Shown: in pieces, positions 32,763 through 41,293 of the stretch | Layout of the letters: every line of letters begins with the position of its first letter | Position numbering within the stretch: the first letter of the stretch is position 1 | From: Chryseobacterium rhizoplanae | GTDB taxonomy: Bacteria > Bacteroidota > Bacteroidia > Flavobacteriales > Weeksellaceae | DNA: 64,000 bases | Direction: 5' to 3' | Assembly: GCF_900182655.1 (NCBI RefSeq) | Contig: NZ_FXTC01000002.1 | Span: forward strand, 620,001 to 684,000 | Notes under the pieces: generated by a model | The model's input: the letters and a program-made list of their open reading frames with translations, nothing else | Database searches by the model: none | Told to the model about the DNA's origin: nothing | Program-made: the position numbers and the translations under genes

Positions 32763-32846
32763 GCCCTGGTGGTGGAACTGGTAGACACGCAGGACTTAAA
32801 ATCCTGTGTCCGCAAGGACGTACGGGTTCAAGTCCCGTCTGGGGTA
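32763..32846 (+). tRNA. tRNA-Leu (anticodon TAA), copy 2
   Basis: It is identical to copy 1 at 32401-32484, including the preceding CACACCAT. Confidence 0.95.
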
Positions 32847-32850
32847 CAAG

Positions 32851-32884
32851 TCCCTCTGTAATCTGATTACGGAGGGATTTTTTA
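32851..32884 (+). terminator. Terminator of the second tRNA unit
   Basis: TCCCTCTGTAAT (32851-32862) and ATTACGGAGGGA (32866-32877) pair apart from one position and are followed by a T-run. It resembles the first unit's terminator. Confidence 0.85.
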
Positions 32885-33060
32885 TGTCTAATAATCACTC
32901 TGTCATATTTTATATATTATAAGATATCTTTAACGGTTGTTTTCAGCTTTAAATATTTGTTAATGCCAAGGCGAAGATAGGTTTTGATCACAAATAATTT
33001 TTAAATAATTAAAAAATTGAGGCTGCTTTTGGTACATTTGTTTCAGAAATAAAAACAACC

Positions 33061-33765
33061 ATGAAATTATTGAATACCGTTTTCGCTGTTACGATGATAA
33101 CTGCTTCTCATCAATTATTCTCACAGACAACCAACGAGAAAAAAGCCAGGGAAATTATTGAAAAAGCCATTCAGGCCGAAGGAGGGAAAAAGCTTTTAAG
33201 CAGTATAAAAACACTTTATTCCAAATCAGAAACGGTAATGGACGGCCGTAAGGTAAACTGGATCACAAAAGAAATGGTGCCTAACAAAGGAAGTTTTGAA
33301 ATTGAATATCAGGGAAGGATCGTATACAGATCCTGGTATGACGGAAAAACGGGATATGAATTGGTTAATGGTGAGAGAAAACTGGCTGATCCTGCTGAAT
33401 TCAAAGATAAGGCTGACAGAAAATATATCATCAATGAATTAGCCTACATAGATCCTAAACTGTACAAAATTGAACTTATCGATGATAATCCTGATAAGGT
33501 ATATTACAAAATAAAAGCCACCTATATAACAGGAAAGGTGACTTATCTGTATTACGATGTGAAATCATTCTTTCTAAGTAAAGAAGAAACTGTTGAAAAT
33601 GGAGAAAAGAATACGTTTTCAACGGTTTTACAAAGTGATTACAAAAAGTTCGGTGATCTTTGGAATGCCACTAAATCTACTTTTGTTTCTGAAAGTGGAA
33701 ATCAGGAAGCCAACCTTGTGGAATTGTATTATAATAAGGGTATTGAAGAAAACGACTTTAAGTAA
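33061..33765 (+). CDS. Secreted LolA-like/outer-membrane lipoprotein-sorting type protein
   Basis: The 234-residue protein has a signal peptide (cleavage near HQLFSQ). It then begins with EIIEKAIQAEGGKKLLSSIKTL, the usual opening of LolA/LolB-superfamily periplasmic proteins. The body is beta-rich (YRSWYDGKTGYELVNGE, DKVYYKIKATYITGKVTYLYYDVKSFFLSKEE). Such proteins bind lipid in a half-barrel; a direct role in lipoprotein sorting is not shown. A -7 element TACATTTG is visible at 33033-33040. Confidence 0.65.
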   Translation: MKLLNTVFAVTMITASHQLFSQTTNEKKAREIIEKAIQAEGGKKLLSSIKTLYSKSETVMDGRKVNWITKEMVPNKGSFEIEYQGRIVYRSWYDGKTGYELVNGERKLADPAEFKDKADRKYIINELAYIDPKLYKIELIDDNPDKVYYKIKATYITGKVTYLYYDVKSFFLSKEETVENGEKNTFSTVLQSDYKKFGDLWNATKSTFVSESGNQEANLVELYYNKGIEENDFK

Positions 33766-33780
33766 AATATGATAGCTCAT

Positions 33781-33818
33781 AAAAATCCCTACGCAGTCAG
33801 CTGCATAGGGATTTTTAT
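33781..33818. terminator. Bidirectional terminator
   Basis: AAAAATCCCTA and TAGGGATTTTT arms enclose a further CGCAG/CTGCA pairing, between convergent genes at 33765 and 33838. Confidence 0.85.
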
Positions 33819-33837
33819 TTCTTCTCTGATTGACAGG

Positions 33838-34458
33838 CTATCCTTTATTTTCTAGCTTTTCCAGTCTTTCAAAGATGCTTTCAAATATATTCTTTTCAGT
33901 AGTAGAAACATATCCTACGACCTTATAGTATTCCTGATTTTGTTTGTTTGTTAATTGATTATCAGTTGCATATTGAAGGGTTCCATTGATGTGAATTAAT
34001 AGATTATCAATAGAATCTGTTATTAGATCAGCTTTATTCAGAAATAGAATATCTCCGTATTGATATTGCGGTAATAGAGGCTTTTCTGTAGTAAATTCAT
34101 AGATCAAATCAACGGATGCTAATATTTTTTGCAAAATTAATGCATTAGGACTATTACTTTGTGCTATTACTTGTATTTCCTGATCATTCTGGATAGAAAA
34201 TTCCGGGAAAAGCATAAGCTGGTCCGTATTCGAAACACTTTCCAATTCATCTGCCTGTAGAGTTTCTGTCAGAAATTTATCAAGATTAAGGTTGAAATGA
34301 TTGGCAACTTTCAGTATGGTTTCGATTTTGGGTTCTGCACGTCCTTCCTCATAAGAGCTTATCACCCCTCTGTTTAAATCAAATAAGTCTGCAAAAGCCT
34401 TTTGGCTTAATCCCTTCACTTGCCTTATTTTCTTAATATTACTTCCAAAGAAGCTCAT
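33838..34458 (-). CDS. XRE family transcriptional regulator
   Basis: The 206-residue protein begins with an HTH_XRE domain (residues 5-60: IKKIRQVKGLSQKAFADLFDLNRGVISSYEEGRAEPKIETIL). After a linker, a C-terminal domain (KPLLPQYQYGDILFLNKADL) resembles the S24/LexA-like or sensor half of phage-type repressors, without a clear Ser-Lys dyad. I chose ATG 34458, just behind the -7 element on this strand. A 9-bp inverted repeat spans its promoter. It is divergent from a broken reading frame at 34536. Confidence 0.8.
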   Translation of the reverse strand: MSFFGSNIKKIRQVKGLSQKAFADLFDLNRGVISSYEEGRAEPKIETILKVANHFNLNLDKFLTETLQADELESVSNTDQLMLFPEFSIQNDQEIQVIAQSNSPNALILQKILASVDLIYEFTTEKPLLPQYQYGDILFLNKADLITDSIDNLLIHINGTLQYATDNQLTNKQNQEYYKVVGYVSTTEKNIFESIFERLEKLENKG

Positions 34459-34474
34459 GTTGTCTAAAATTTTT

Positions 34475-34521
34475 TGCAAATATAGTGAATGCGGTATAAA
34501 CGAGTGATAAAAATATTTGCA
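34475..34521 (-). promoter_or_regulatory. XRE promoter with perfect 9-bp inverted repeat
   Basis: TGCAAATAT (34475-34483) and ATATTTGCA (34513-34521) are perfect inverted repeats 29 bases apart. Read on the minus strand, the left arm contains TATATTTG, a TAnnTTTG element about 20 bases before ATG 34458. The arrangement suggests autoregulation. Confidence 0.55.
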
Positions 34522-34535
34522 TTTTAAATTATACT

Positions 34536-34778
34536 GTGAAACGAAAAATCATTAAGGCTATCTGAGATCACAATATTCCGGAATGCGCAATAAATAGCAA
34601 CAGTCCAATCTTTTTAAGGATAGAAAAGGATAAAGAGGAGGTCCTTTATTATATCAATTTCTGCTCTGGTCGTGGAACCATTTCCTTTCGTTATTACAAA
34701 TTCCAGTTGTTGCAACATGATCTGTACCCACAATATTGTATACTTCTGTATCTGTATCCCAACTTAAAGACTCCATAA
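34536..34778 (+). pseudogene. Broken small gene divergent from the XRE regulator
   Basis: A frame from GTG 34536 runs 81 codons to TAA 34776 with a single in-frame TGA at 34563. After the TGA the product reads FLRIEKDKEEVLYYINFCSG and continues, rich in Tyr and Leu. I do not recognise a family. Most of the 34459-34802 gap is thus explained by the promoter region and this relic. It could equally be non-coding. Confidence 0.35.
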
Positions 34779-34802
34779 TTTTGTTAAGCAAGAAGAGTAC
34801 TT

Positions 34803-35171
34803 ATGGAAAAGATAAATCAACGTCAGGTACAGATTCAGTATGCCGAAGCTTATATTTCGGACATGCCGGAACTGAAAAAGATTTTCCTGCAAATGAAGGA
34901 AGCAAAGAAAGTAGATTCCAATTTCGGACTTCCTTTTATGTTGGCGAAAAAGAAAAATGAGACCATTGCATTTGCAAGTCTTATTGTGAATGAAAAGAAT
35001 GAAATCTCTTTTAAAATATATGATAAAAACAAAATGTCAGAAGCTGAAAAGAGAAACTTCTTCTCCAATACTGAAAGATATTTTAAAAATAATGACACCC
35101 CTAATTTCAAAGATCCGGAACAACTGAAAAGCAGTATCAGCAGAATGATCAGCTGGCTGAATCTTGAATAA
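34803..35171 (+). CDS. Hypothetical protein
   Basis: I do not recognise this 122-residue soluble protein. It looks alpha/beta: a helical start (YAEAYISDMPELKKIFLQMKEAKK), strands in TIAFASLIVNEKNEISFKIYDKN, and a helical end (QLKSSISRMISWLNLE). It lies 41 bases before the MocR-type regulator on the same strand and may be co-transcribed with it. A shorter frame that overlaps its 5' end was not preferred because its codon use looks unlike the neighbours. Confidence 0.6.
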   Translation: MEKINQRQVQIQYAEAYISDMPELKKIFLQMKEAKKVDSNFGLPFMLAKKKNETIAFASLIVNEKNEISFKIYDKNKMSEAEKRNFFSNTERYFKNNDTPNFKDPEQLKSSISRMISWLNLE

Positions 35172-35212
35172 AGCCATGATAAAATTGTACATTTACTTAA
35201 AACCGCAATGCA

Positions 35213-36628
35213 ATGCCGAAAGATGTTCTGTACCTTAAAATAGCCAACTCTGTCACAGAGCAGATCAAAAGTGAAACCCTGCAGTTTGGAGACAGGCTGC
35301 CTTCACTGAGAAGTGCCCAGAAATTATACAATGTAAGCCTGAATACTATAAAACAGGCTTATATGGAACTTGAAAGTCGCTCCCTTGTAGAATCCCGCCC
35401 CAAGTATGGATATTATGTCAGCCAAACCTTCCAGCGAAAGCTGGCGCTGCCTTCTGTTGCTCAGATGAAAGGTTCAGAAAAAAAGAATACACCACAGGAT
35501 CTTATTGATAAAGTATTTGGAGTGATTGGAGGAACAGATATCACACAGTTTGGATTGGGAGTTCCGGGTAAAAGCCTTCTTCCGGTAGCCAAAATGAAAA
35601 AATGCATGATTGATGTGATTAAGAGGAAAGGAGACAGCGGAACAAACTATGAACCTGTACAGGGAAGTGAAATACTACGGCGGGAAATTGCCAAATGGTC
35701 TATAGTAATGGAAGGCAAAATCACAGAAGATGATCTGGTAATAACCTCCGGAGCAATGAATGCGGTTTACAACTGTTTAATGGCTGTTACAAAGCCGGGA
35801 GATTCGGTAGCAGTAGAGAGTCCTGTTTATTTCGGAATTCTTCAGGCCATTCATTTATTAGGATTGAAAGCTGTTGAAATTCCTACACATCCCATTACAG
35901 GAGTAGATCTGGATGCCTTAAAAAAGGTGCTCCCAAAGCTTTCTGCGTGTTGTTTTGTGGTCAATTATAATAATCCGTTAGGGTTTCAGATGCCCGATGA
36001 AAACAAAAAAGAGCTGGTAAAAATGCTTACGGAATATAATGTTCCTCTTGTTGAAGATGATGTTTATGGAAATATCTACTTCGGAGCGGGAAGGCCTAAG
36101 CCCTGTAAATTTTATGATGAAGCGGGAATCGTAATGTGGACCGGCTCAGTTTCGAAAACACTGGCTCCGGGTTTTAGAGTAGGATGGGTGGCTCCGGGAA
36201 AATTTAAAGAAAAAATTATCCGGCAGAAAATTGTTCAGACTGTTTCCGGACCGTCTTTATTTTCAGATGTTATTGCTGATTTTCTTGCCCACGGGCGGTA
36301 TGATCATCATCTGAGAATGTTCAGGAAAAAACTCTACGCCAATTATCTTCAGATTCAGAAATCCGTGATTGAGTATTTTCCGGACAATACCAAAATTTCA
36401 GAACCAAAAGGCGGTTTTATGCTCTGGTTGGAACTGGACAAGAGAATCTGTACGGAAGATCTTTATGATGTGGCGTTTGAACAGAAAATAAACTTTGCAC
36501 CCGGAAGAATGTTTTCACAATATAATCAGTATCAGAACTGCATGCGTTTGAACTATGCACTGGAATGGACAGACAGGGTGGAAAGTGATCTGGAAAAACT
36601 GGGAAAAATGATAAAAAACAGAATTTAA
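35213..36628 (+). CDS. MocR-type PLP-dependent transcriptional regulator
   Basis: The 471-residue protein joins an N-terminal GntR winged helix (residues 5-75: LYLKIANSVTEQIKSETLQFGDRLPSLRSAQKLYNVS) to a fold-type I aminotransferase domain. The PLP lysine is in TGSVSKTLAPGFRVGW. VNYNNPLGFQMPDENK and the ESPVYFGILQ region are typical. MocR proteins such as PdxR and GabR sense amino compounds or PLP. The GNAT gene 13 bases downstream could be its target or partner. Confidence 0.9.
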   Translation: MPKDVLYLKIANSVTEQIKSETLQFGDRLPSLRSAQKLYNVSLNTIKQAYMELESRSLVESRPKYGYYVSQTFQRKLALPSVAQMKGSEKKNTPQDLIDKVFGVIGGTDITQFGLGVPGKSLLPVAKMKKCMIDVIKRKGDSGTNYEPVQGSEILRREIAKWSIVMEGKITEDDLVITSGAMNAVYNCLMAVTKPGDSVAVESPVYFGILQAIHLLGLKAVEIPTHPITGVDLDALKKVLPKLSACCFVVNYNNPLGFQMPDENKKELVKMLTEYNVPLVEDDVYGNIYFGAGRPKPCKFYDEAGIVMWTGSVSKTLAPGFRVGWVAPGKFKEKIIRQKIVQTVSGPSLFSDVIADFLAHGRYDHHLRMFRKKLYANYLQIQKSVIEYFPDNTKISEPKGGFMLWLELDKRICTEDLYDVAFEQKINFAPGRMFSQYNQYQNCMRLNYALEWTDRVESDLEKLGKMIKNRI

Positions 36629-36641
36629 TAATCTTATAGTG

Positions 36642-37127
36642 ATGAATGATATTAAGAATGAAGTAAAAATTGTAACCTATGAACCTCAGTATAAAGAAGC
36701 TTTTAAAGCTTTGAATGAAGAATGGATCAAAACATTTTTTGTGATGGAAGCCGGTGATTATAAGCTGCTGGATAATCCGGAAGAACATATTTTAAATAAG
36801 GGAGGACATATTGTTTTTGCGCTGTTAAATAATGAAGCCGTGGGAACTTGTGCATTGGTGAAAAGAAAGGATAACCCTATTACTTTTGAGCTGTCAAAGA
36901 TGGCGGTAAGTCCTAAAGCTCAGGGTAAAAAAATAGGGTATTTGCTGGGGGCAGCACTAGTAGATCTGGCAAAAAACCTGCATGCTGAAAAAATAGTCCT
37001 GGAAACAAATTCGGTTCTTGTTCCTGCAATAAAACTTTATGAAAAGCTGGGCTTTAAGTATATGCCTATTGTAGATGCAGGATATGACCGTGTAGATGTG
37101 CAGATGGAGCTGAATCTGAATATATAA
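36642..37127 (+). CDS. GNAT family N-acetyltransferase
   Basis: The 161-residue protein has the GNAT core: ELSKMAVSPKAQGKKIGYLLGAAL with the acetyl-CoA loop Q-G-K-K-I-G, then KIVLETNSVLVPAIKLYEKLGF. The acceptor substrate is unknown. I prefer ATG 36642 over an in-frame GTG three bases earlier. It lies just behind the MocR-type gene and is followed by a hairpin (37136-37172). Confidence 0.85.
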   Translation: MNDIKNEVKIVTYEPQYKEAFKALNEEWIKTFFVMEAGDYKLLDNPEEHILNKGGHIVFALLNNEAVGTCALVKRKDNPITFELSKMAVSPKAQGKKIGYLLGAALVDLAKNLHAEKIVLETNSVLVPAIKLYEKLGFKYMPIVDAGYDRVDVQMELNLNI

Positions 37128-37135
37128 CAAAAAAA

Positions 37136-37172
37136 TATTAGAACTCGGATAGAAATATCCTTGTTCTAATAT
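37136..37172. terminator. Hairpin between convergent genes
   Basis: ATATTAGAAC (37136-37145) and GTTCTAATAT (37163-37172) form a perfect 10-bp outer stem with an inner GGAT/ATCC pairing. T-tracts are weak, so termination strength is uncertain. Confidence 0.6.
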
Positions 37173-37200
37173 CAAATTTAAATCTAATTGCTTTACAGTT

Positions 37201-39054
37201 TTATTTCTTGATGAAAGTCTTGGTCAGTGATTTTTTGCTTCCGCTGATTTTAATGAAATACACTCCTGCCGGAAGATTTCCGATATTGATTTTTTCATCG
37301 TAAAATCCTCTTGAAGACTGTAGAGACGTAGTAGAAACAATCGATCCCTTATTATCAATGATTTCTGCTTTAATTTCCTTATCTTCAGTTTTATACTGGA
37401 TTCCGATGAAGGTTGAAACAGGATTCGGATAAATTTTAAAATCATCAGTCATTACCTTCGTCTCTTTTGATGTCAATACTTCTTTGGAGCATGCCGGAAT
37501 TCTGTTCACTCCGTCAATTCCCCATGAAGATTGCACCGGAATACAAAGCCAGTTCAATACCGTTGGGAAATGATCTGTTTCTCTTGTTGTTGACGTATAA
37601 TCATACACCTTAAAATTGTTCACTGTATTGGCATTATACGTTGGGGAACCAGTTACAGTCATATTATTAGTATTTGGACTTGCATCTGTCAATGTATTTC
37701 CTGAAGTCCCGTTACATTTCCAATTGGCTAATAGTTGAGAATAATAAGGATGCGAAGATGTAATATCCTGATTTGCCCAATTCACAATCACATCATTTGG
37801 AAGTGCAGATTTCCATATTCTTACATCTTTATAAGATGCCGCGAGATTAATTCCATAAGCATTCGTACCATCCTGATTTAAAGTTAAAGGAAGCCCGGAA
37901 TCAATATTTCCAATGGTATTCATTTTAGCAAAAGTTACCGGAACACCGTCTTCATAGAGCGTTACAAGGCCATCTCTGTCAAAGCTTGCAGCAATATGTT
38001 TCCATTTATTGGTTTCTACTTTTCCGCCAACAAGATCAATTCTGTTCGTCCCGTCACCAATATTCATCTTGAAAGTCTTCCCGGAATATCCTGAGAAAAC
38101 GAATCCTTTATTTTTTCCGTTAGCCCAGTTTTTATTACTGATCATCACCGGATCACTGGAATAAGATGCATTAGGCTTTACCCAAAATTCAATGGTAAAA
38201 TCCTGATTCGCTCCAAAATTGAAAGGTGTCTGGTTAGATGGTTTTGCATACGTTCCTGCCGGGAAATTCAACTGGTTGAATGTTTTATTGGATTCCAGCA
38301 CGGTTTTGCTGATCTGCTGTGGAGTAAATCCCGGATTGGAGTACACCGTAAAAATATTTCTTTCAGAAAGGTTTCCGCCACCATGAGAACTGTCTACCGC
38401 TCCATGATCTGTAGTCAAAACGACCAACCAATCTTCGTTGTTATAAGAAGGTCTGTTTTTCATAGCGGCAACAATTTCTCCTATATAAGTGTCGGTAGTT
38501 TTAATAGAGGAAACATATTGAGGAACACCTGATGAGAATCCGTAAGAATGTCCTGCGTGGTCTACATCGTCAAAATCTACAAAGAGAATATCCGGATTAT
38601 CATTCTGCAAAGCCGTTACAGCAGCATTCTTTACTGCAAGATCTGTTGCCAGGTTAGTCTTTACATCCGCATTCTGTATGATTTTATCATTGATTGGTGC
38701 CCAGTGAGCTAGAGAAATGGTTCTCAGGCTCGGATTGTAAGTTTCCGCTCTTGTTATGAAATCGGGGTAATTGGCGTAGTTCGGGCTTGTAAAGTTATTG
38801 TCCTGAACATTATGTTTAGTGTGCCATACACCGGTAAGCATAGTACTCCATCCGTTTCCGCTCCAGGTGGTGGCGGCGCAAAGTCCGTCAACAGAATAGA
38901 TTGACTGACTGATAAGATTTTGGATGTTTGGAGTAGGCGTAGACATCATTACGTCTGCACGACATCCGTCAATTCCGATAAAAAGTACTTTTTTTGTCTG
39001 GGCTCCAAGAAAGCAGCTCATTACAACAGCCATTGAGAATAGTTTTGTTTTCAT
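37201..39054 (-). CDS. Secreted alkaline phosphatase-superfamily phosphodiesterase with LamG and T9SS domains
   Basis: The 617-residue protein has a signal peptide (KTKLFSMAVVMSCFLGAQ). A type I phosphodiesterase/nucleotide pyrophosphatase domain covers about 22-245, with metal Asp in FIGIDGCRAD, nucleophile Thr/Ser region CAATTWSGNGWSTMLTG, DFDDVDHAGHSYG and TTDHGAVDSSHGG. A LamG/concanavalin-like domain follows (about 265-430; FTIEFWVKPNASYSSDPV). A type A T9SS sorting domain ends the protein (IYPNPVSTFIGI, NLPAGVYFIKI, KTFIKK). It should act at the cell surface on phosphodiesters or phosphonates. The gene lies downstream of the phosphonate-like cluster on the same strand. Confidence 0.85.
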   Translation of the reverse strand: MKTKLFSMAVVMSCFLGAQTKKVLFIGIDGCRADVMMSTPTPNIQNLISQSIYSVDGLCAATTWSGNGWSTMLTGVWHTKHNVQDNNFTSPNYANYPDFITRAETYNPSLRTISLAHWAPINDKIIQNADVKTNLATDLAVKNAAVTALQNDNPDILFVDFDDVDHAGHSYGFSSGVPQYVSSIKTTDTYIGEIVAAMKNRPSYNNEDWLVVLTTDHGAVDSSHGGGNLSERNIFTVYSNPGFTPQQISKTVLESNKTFNQLNFPAGTYAKPSNQTPFNFGANQDFTIEFWVKPNASYSSDPVMISNKNWANGKNKGFVFSGYSGKTFKMNIGDGTNRIDLVGGKVETNKWKHIAASFDRDGLVTLYEDGVPVTFAKMNTIGNIDSGLPLTLNQDGTNAYGINLAASYKDVRIWKSALPNDVIVNWANQDITSSHPYYSQLLANWKCNGTSGNTLTDASPNTNNMTVTGSPTYNANTVNNFKVYDYTSTTRETDHFPTVLNWLCIPVQSSWGIDGVNRIPACSKEVLTSKETKVMTDDFKIYPNPVSTFIGIQYKTEDKEIKAEIIDNKGSIVSTTSLQSSRGFYDEKINIGNLPAGVYFIKISGSKKSLTKTFIKK

Positions 39055-39451
39055 AAGGAAAAAGAGTTTTTGAAAGTAGAAAAGTTTACAAATAGTAATT
39101 TATTTTTAACTATTGTAAAATTAGTTTACTATTTGTAAATAATTATGAACTGAAAGTTAATTAATTGATAATTAAAAAGTTCATAGGGAAAACTTAGAAA
39201 CTAACCACAAAAGTCACAAAAGAAAGTGATTCTGTTTATTTTAAGTTTCAGGCTTTTTGATTAGAAGATCAAAAAAGGTTGCTGGAAATGTCGGTTATAA
39301 CAAATACCTAATAATCCGTACATTCCCCTCCTCTGGAGGGGTGTCAAATCAGAGATTTGACGGGGTGGTAAAAAACACAAACATTCTCAATAGAAATATC
39401 CATGAAAATGTTTGTGCCAAGAAGTATTAAAAGTAGTTTGAAAAAGAGCTA
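39055..39451. other. Intergenic region with REP-like palindromes
   Basis: The 397-base gap has no gene. CCCCTCC-TCT-GGAGGGG (39325-39341) is followed at once by TCAAATC-AGA-GATTTGA (39344-39360) and GGGGTGGT. This paired-palindrome string looks like a dispersed flavobacterial repeat and may also stop transcription from either side. The rest is AT-rich without signals. Confidence 0.5.
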
Positions 39452-40120
39452 TTAAAGAAGATCTTCAGCCTCAGAAATGGTATTAAGAATATAATCCGGG
39501 GAAGCTTTTTCAAGTTCCGCCTTACTTTGAGCTCCTGACAGGACAGCAATCGTCAGCCCGCAGCCTGCATTTTTACCCTCTTCAACATCAATGACAGAAT
39601 CTCCTGCCTTTAAAACCTTATGCGCTTCAGTGATATTGAATTTCTTCATTGCAAGAAGGATCATTTCAGGGCTTGGACGGCTTTCCGAAACATCGTCCGC
39701 AGTAATCAAAGCATCAAAATGAATGCTTTCTTTCCAGTTGAGTTTATTCAAAAGCTGATGAGCGATTTCAGAAGTATATCCGGTATTTAAAACGATTTTT
39801 TTGTTCTGAGACTTCATGCTCAGCAGGAAACCTTCCGTTCCGTTGATGGGTTTTACTTCAAGTTTTTTGTAAGATTCTTTAAGCTGATCTGAGAAATTTT
39901 CAAAAATAGCGGGAGCATCTTCTTCATTTCCGTTAATTTCCTTTAGAAGACTTGTAATGGCTTCCAGTTTTTCCATTCCGGCACAGCTGGATAATACTTT
40001 TTCAAGGCTTACAACATAGCCGTAATCATTCACAGCACTGGTAAGTGTTTTGTATACTACATTGTCCTCATCAATCGTTGTTCCGGCCATATCCAGAACT
40101 AATAATTCTATATTTTTCAT
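39452..40120 (-). CDS. Phosphonatase-like HAD hydrolase (PhnX-like)
   Basis: The 222-residue HAD protein has the nucleophile loop LDMAGTT (Asp10), a helical cap, motif III region SESRPSPEMILLAMKKF and motif IV GDSVIDVEEGKNAGC. It matches TIGR03351, the phosphonatase-like group. By eye Lys51 in AGMEKLEAI aligns with the Schiff-base lysine of PhnX, which cleaves phosphonoacetaldehyde to acetaldehyde and phosphate. It lies 7 bases after the TIGR03364 FAD oxidoreductase. Together they could convert an aminoethylphosphonate to phosphate without the PhnW transaminase, which is inference. Confidence 0.8.
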   Translation of the reverse strand: MKNIELLVLDMAGTTIDEDNVVYKTLTSAVNDYGYVVSLEKVLSSCAGMEKLEAITSLLKEINGNEEDAPAIFENFSDQLKESYKKLEVKPINGTEGFLLSMKSQNKKIVLNTGYTSEIAHQLLNKLNWKESIHFDALITADDVSESRPSPEMILLAMKKFNITEAHKVLKAGDSVIDVEEGKNAGCGLTIAVLSGAQSKAELEKASPDYILNTISEAEDLL

Positions 40121-40127
40121 TTAAATT

Positions 40128-41282
40128 TTATGCATAAATTTTTTCAATATTAAACCTGGAGAAGCCACCGCTTCCCGTCATTCCTTTTCCTCCGATACCT
40201 GTTACAATATGAATATTCGCAGATGGGCTGTGCTCGAAAATATCTTTGGATTTGCATTGGGAATAAATTCCGAACCACCTTCTCTGAATTTCATATGTGG
40301 GAAGATCAATAATTTTCTTAGCTTCAAGAATCATAAATTCATCAATCTCCATATTAAGATCATACCCAAGATCATCTGAATTTTTAGCATCTGCATATTC
40401 ATGAGAATCTCCGATGATGACAGAACCGTCAAGTGCTTGTTTGAATAAAATATGAACCCCATATTTCTTTTCAAAAGAATTTGGATCTTCTAAAGCCTTG
40501 ATTTTCTGGAAAGAAGGACATTCGCTGAATGATTCATATCTTCTCACAGAAAGCCCGGTAAGAATATTCCCCTGAAGGGAATAAATTCCTTGTGGTTTGG
40601 TCTGAAGCATCTGAAGTTTACTCACTTCCAGATCACTGTCATTGAATACTTTAGGATATAAAGTTTTGAACTCATGCCCGCCGCAGATAATGATTTTAGA
40701 CGCGGTGAAAGCTGTTCCGTCTGCCGCTACAGCAGTACATTTCTGGTCATCTTCAAGGGTTTCAATAACTGTGGTGTTATAGAAAATCTGCAATCCCATC
40801 TTTTCCTGAAGCAGTTTATGAAGTTTTACGATCATATCTGCAGAATCTACAGAAAGTTCCTGTGGAAAAAACAGTCCTCCTTTGCAATAATCCGAACGGA
40901 GACCGTCATATTTCTTGATACAGTCGCTTTTTGATAATAAAACAGATTCATAATCATTGTTTCTGTTGATTTCATAAAGTTCTTCAATCAGCTGAAGTTC
41001 CTCGTCATTGGAAGCGATATATACAGATCCGTTTTGTCTGATGGTAAGGTGTGCCTGCGTGTGAAGTTCATGATAGATGGCAAGACTTTCTCTTCCGAAA
41101 TTCTGCCATTTCAGATCCATTCCCGAGGGTACTACCTGTCCGAAATTCCTTACAGTAGCGCCCTGAGGAACAGAATTTCTTTCCAGTATAGCTACTTTAA
41201 GATTTTTCTTCAGCGCATGATAAGCATGGAATGTTCCTAAAATTCCACCTCCTACAACGAGTAAATCAAATTTTGTTGTCAT
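40128..41282 (-). CDS. TIGR03364 family FAD-dependent oxidoreductase
   Basis: The 384-residue DAO-type flavoprotein has the Rossmann start LLVVGGGILGTFHAYHALK. GATVRNFGQVVPSGMDLKW follows, and the terminal GIGGKGMTGSGGFSRFNIEK is the second FAD contact. The TIGR03364 group is named for its association with phosphonate catabolism loci, where it probably oxidises the amine of aminoethylphosphonates or N-alkylated derivatives. Its position between a transporter and a PhnX-like hydrolase is the classical one. No sign of secretion is seen; it is cytosolic. Confidence 0.85.
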   Translation of the reverse strand: MTTKFDLLVVGGGILGTFHAYHALKKNLKVAILERNSVPQGATVRNFGQVVPSGMDLKWQNFGRESLAIYHELHTQAHLTIRQNGSVYIASNDEELQLIEELYEINRNNDYESVLLSKSDCIKKYDGLRSDYCKGGLFFPQELSVDSADMIVKLHKLLQEKMGLQIFYNTTVIETLEDDQKCTAVAADGTAFTASKIIICGGHEFKTLYPKVFNDSDLEVSKLQMLQTKPQGIYSLQGNILTGLSVRRYESFSECPSFQKIKALEDPNSFEKKYGVHILFKQALDGSVIIGDSHEYADAKNSDDLGYDLNMEIDEFMILEAKKIIDLPTYEIQRRWFGIYSQCKSKDIFEHSPSANIHIVTGIGGKGMTGSGGFSRFNIEKIYA

Positions 41283-41293
41283 TGTATTGTTAT

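Noticed and set aside
32713..32898. Open frame on the minus strand over the second tRNA-Leu(TAA)
   Set aside because: It is antisense to a tRNA and its terminator, with no independent coding signal.
34536..34778. In-frame TGA at 34563 as a selenocysteine codon
   Set aside because: No conserved Cys-homologous family is recognised and no SECIS-like hairpin is obvious after the codon; a nonsense mutation or non-coding sequence is simpler.
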